Shown here: piece by piece, positions 5,858 through 7,189 of the stretch | Layout of the letters: the number at the start of each line of letters is the position of its first letter | Numbering within the stretch: the stretch's first letter is position 1 | From: Phaeocystidibacter sp965659725 | GTDB taxonomy: Bacteria; Bacteroidota; Bacteroidia; Flavobacteriales; Schleiferiaceae | Length of the DNA stretch: 7,189 nucleotides | Direction of reading: 5' to 3' | NCBI GenBank assembly: GCA_965659725.1 | Contig: CBFHXG010000067.1 | Location: 1-7,189 of the forward strand | Position numbers and translations under genes: made by a program | The notes under the pieces: model-generated | The model's input: only the letters and a program-made list of their open reading frames with translations | Told to the model about the DNA's origin: nothing | The model's database searches: none

Positions 5858-7060
5858 TTATTTCTTTTTGATCAAACGTGCCATGTAGAATCCATCTGTG
5901 AATTCAGATGGGTCTACGCGTTTCTCTTCCTCCAACTCGTATTCGGGGTGGTTTTCGAGGAACGTAGCTATTTGATCTTCATTCTCGGACCTCAAGATAC
6001 TGCAGGTAGCGTAAACGAGCTTACCTCCGGGGCGAAGCATTTGCTCGTATCGATCGATGATATCGGCCTGTGTTTCCTTGGTTCGCTCGAGATGTTCAGG
6101 TTGAAGCTTCCATTTGGTGTCTACATCTCTCTTGATAACGCCGGTACCCGAGCACGGCACGTCCAACAATAGGCGGTCGGCCGAATGAGCGTGATTCTCG
6201 ATGATCCTTCGATCTGTAATGGCCGCTGTGGATACTATGTTCAACCCTGCACGAGAGGCTCTCTTTTGGAGTTCATTCAGTTTGCGTTCCTCCACATCCA
6301 TGGATAGGATCGTGCCGTTGCCATTCATGAGGTCTGCAATGTGAAGTGTCTTACCACCTGCACCTGCACAAGCATCAATAATACTCAACCCTGGCCTAAG
6401 GTCCATGAAAGGGGCGATGGTTTGTGAGCCAGCGTCTTGTACTTCAAACCAACCTTCTTGGAAAGCAGGGATATGGTTGAGTCGAGGTCGGCCTTGGATA
6501 GCCAGTGCACTGCGAATACCCGGAACTTCCACCACTTCGATATTGGCCTCTTGTAGGGCTGTGATGCAATCTTCTACACCCGACTTGAGGTGGTTGACGC
6601 GGAGAATCACGTAAGCAGGTCGATTGAGTTCCTTTGCTAAACGCGGCCATCTCTCGGGGATTTCAGCTTGCGCGAGCTCGCTAAACCACTCTTGGTAGCT
6701 CTCTACAATGCTGATATCCTCTGGGAGTTTCTGTAACCTGGAAATGACGTCCAGATCACGAACGCTATCGAACTTCGGCCAATCGGGGAGTTCGGCTCCT
6801 TTCCACTTGAAGTAAACGCCCACGAGTTTCCAGAGCGACTTCCTTTTGAGCGAGGGTTCTTGGTCGAGTATCCACCAAAGTAGACGCCAATTCCGAACGA
6901 TCTCGTAGGTGTGTTCGGCTACGAACGATCTATCCCTGGATCCCCATTTCTTGTTTCGTTTCAAGAGGCGGTCTACCACCTTATCCACGTAAATATTCTT
7001 GCCAAAGCTGGTCTCGATAGCCTCTATTACTCCGGCTACGGTATTAGGGAACATTCGCAT
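5858..7060 (-). CDS. rsmB: RsmB/NOP-family 16S rRNA (cytosine-C5) methyltransferase
   Basis: This 400-residue SAM-dependent RNA m5C methyltransferase is complete. The N-terminal 140 or so residues are helical and include VVDRLLKRNKKWGSRDRSF (28-46), consistent with a reduced NusB-like RNA-binding domain as in RsmB. The Rossmann catalytic domain begins around 205. Motif I is DACAGAGGKT (229-238), which binds SAM. Motif IV is DVPCSGTG (300-307) with C303, the cysteine that releases the product. Motif VI is YATCS (350-354) with C353, the nucleophile that attacks C6 of cytosine. RsmB of E. coli methylates C967 of 16S rRNA. The symbol is tentative, because RsmF and other NOP-family members share these motifs, but the N-terminal region favours RsmB. 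M3 is an alternative start two codons in. The gene leads a probable two-gene operon with murQ. I found no convincing promoter match in the 129 bases upstream. Confidence 0.9.
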   Translation of the reverse strand: MRMFPNTVAGVIEAIETSFGKNIYVDKVVDRLLKRNKKWGSRDRSFVAEHTYEIVRNWRLLWWILDQEPSLKRKSLWKLVGVYFKWKGAELPDWPKFDSVRDLDVISRLQKLPEDISIVESYQEWFSELAQAEIPERWPRLAKELNRPAYVILRVNHLKSGVEDCITALQEANIEVVEVPGIRSALAIQGRPRLNHIPAFQEGWFEVQDAGSQTIAPFMDLRPGLSIIDACAGAGGKTLHIADLMNGNGTILSMDVEERKLNELQKRASRAGLNIVSTAAITDRRIIENHAHSADRLLLDVPCSGTGVIKRDVDTKWKLQPEHLERTKETQADIIDRYEQMLRPGGKLVYATCSILRSENEDQIATFLENHPEYELEEEKRVDPSEFTDGFYMARLIKKK

Positions 7061-7137
7061 GCCGCGAAGGTAGGGATTATGAGAACGTTGGATATAGCAA
7101 GGTTTTAGGTTCTTCAGCTGTTTATTAACTTGTGATT

Positions 7138-7189
7138 ATGAGCGATTTATGCTATCTTCATAGGATTATTGTATTTAGCACCAAGCCGT
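7138..7189 (+). CDS. Possible N-terminus of an IS200-type Y1 transposase (partial)
   Basis: An ATG at 7138 opens a frame that stays open for 17 codons to the window edge: MSDLCYLHRIIVFSTKP. The stretch IIVFSTKP resembles the first beta strand of Y1 (HUH) transposases of the IS200/IS605 family, many of which begin with a few residues followed by a motif such as HIVFSTKNR. The catalytic HUH and tyrosine would lie beyond the edge, so this cannot be confirmed here. The frame is divergent from the methyltransferase gene. No Shine-Dalgarno site or clear promoter is seen. A 17-codon open stretch can easily occur by chance. Confidence 0.38.
   Translation, partial: MSDLCYLHRIIVFSTKP

Noticed and set aside
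7082..7113. AGAAC ... GTTCT inverted repeat before the possible transposase frame, as an IS end
   Set aside because: Five-base arms more than 20 bases apart occur by chance, and no stable IS200-type end hairpin can be drawn.

Overview
The window looks like chromosomal DNA from a member of the Bacteroidota, probably Flavobacteriia-like. The evidence is: genes without Shine-Dalgarno sites but with A-rich leaders, candidate promoters of the TTG / TAnnTTTG type, a lipoprotein with an acidic tract right after the lipobox cysteine (CSEDDD), and a histidine kinase with an HDLKNP H-box. No single gene here proves the genus. I see no CRISPR array, rRNA or tRNA.

Layout from left to right: (i) an 8-bp tandem repeat array (44-107) that runs into the intrinsic terminator of the first gene; (ii) a minus-strand flavoprotein of the sulfide:quinone oxidoreductase family (163-1365); (iii) a 207-bp divergent intergenic region with several dyads and a candidate promoter; (iv) a small plus-strand lipoprotein, probably surface-exposed, with histidines arranged as in Cu/Zn superoxide dismutase (1573-2094), followed by a strong terminator; (v) a minus-strand lipoprotein with BNR/Asp-box beta-propeller repeats, Ycf48-like (2205-3215); (vi) a divergent plus-strand cytoplasmic PAS-PAS histidine kinase with a GTG start and a very short predicted leader (3279-5036); (vii) a probable minus-strand operon of an RsmB/NOP rRNA cytosine methyltransferase (5858-7060) and MurQ, the MurNAc-6-phosphate etherase of cell-wall recycling (5033-5848); (viii) at the right edge, 17 codons of an open frame on the plus strand that resemble the start of an IS200-type Y1 transposase (7138 to the edge).

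The genes alternate in strand, so most are separate transcription units and only the methyltransferase-murQ pair looks co-transcribed. No single pathway joins them. The two least ordinary items are the SOD-like small lipoprotein divergent from the SQR-family enzyme, and the possible transposase start at the right edge. I did not find a convincing new multi-gene system.
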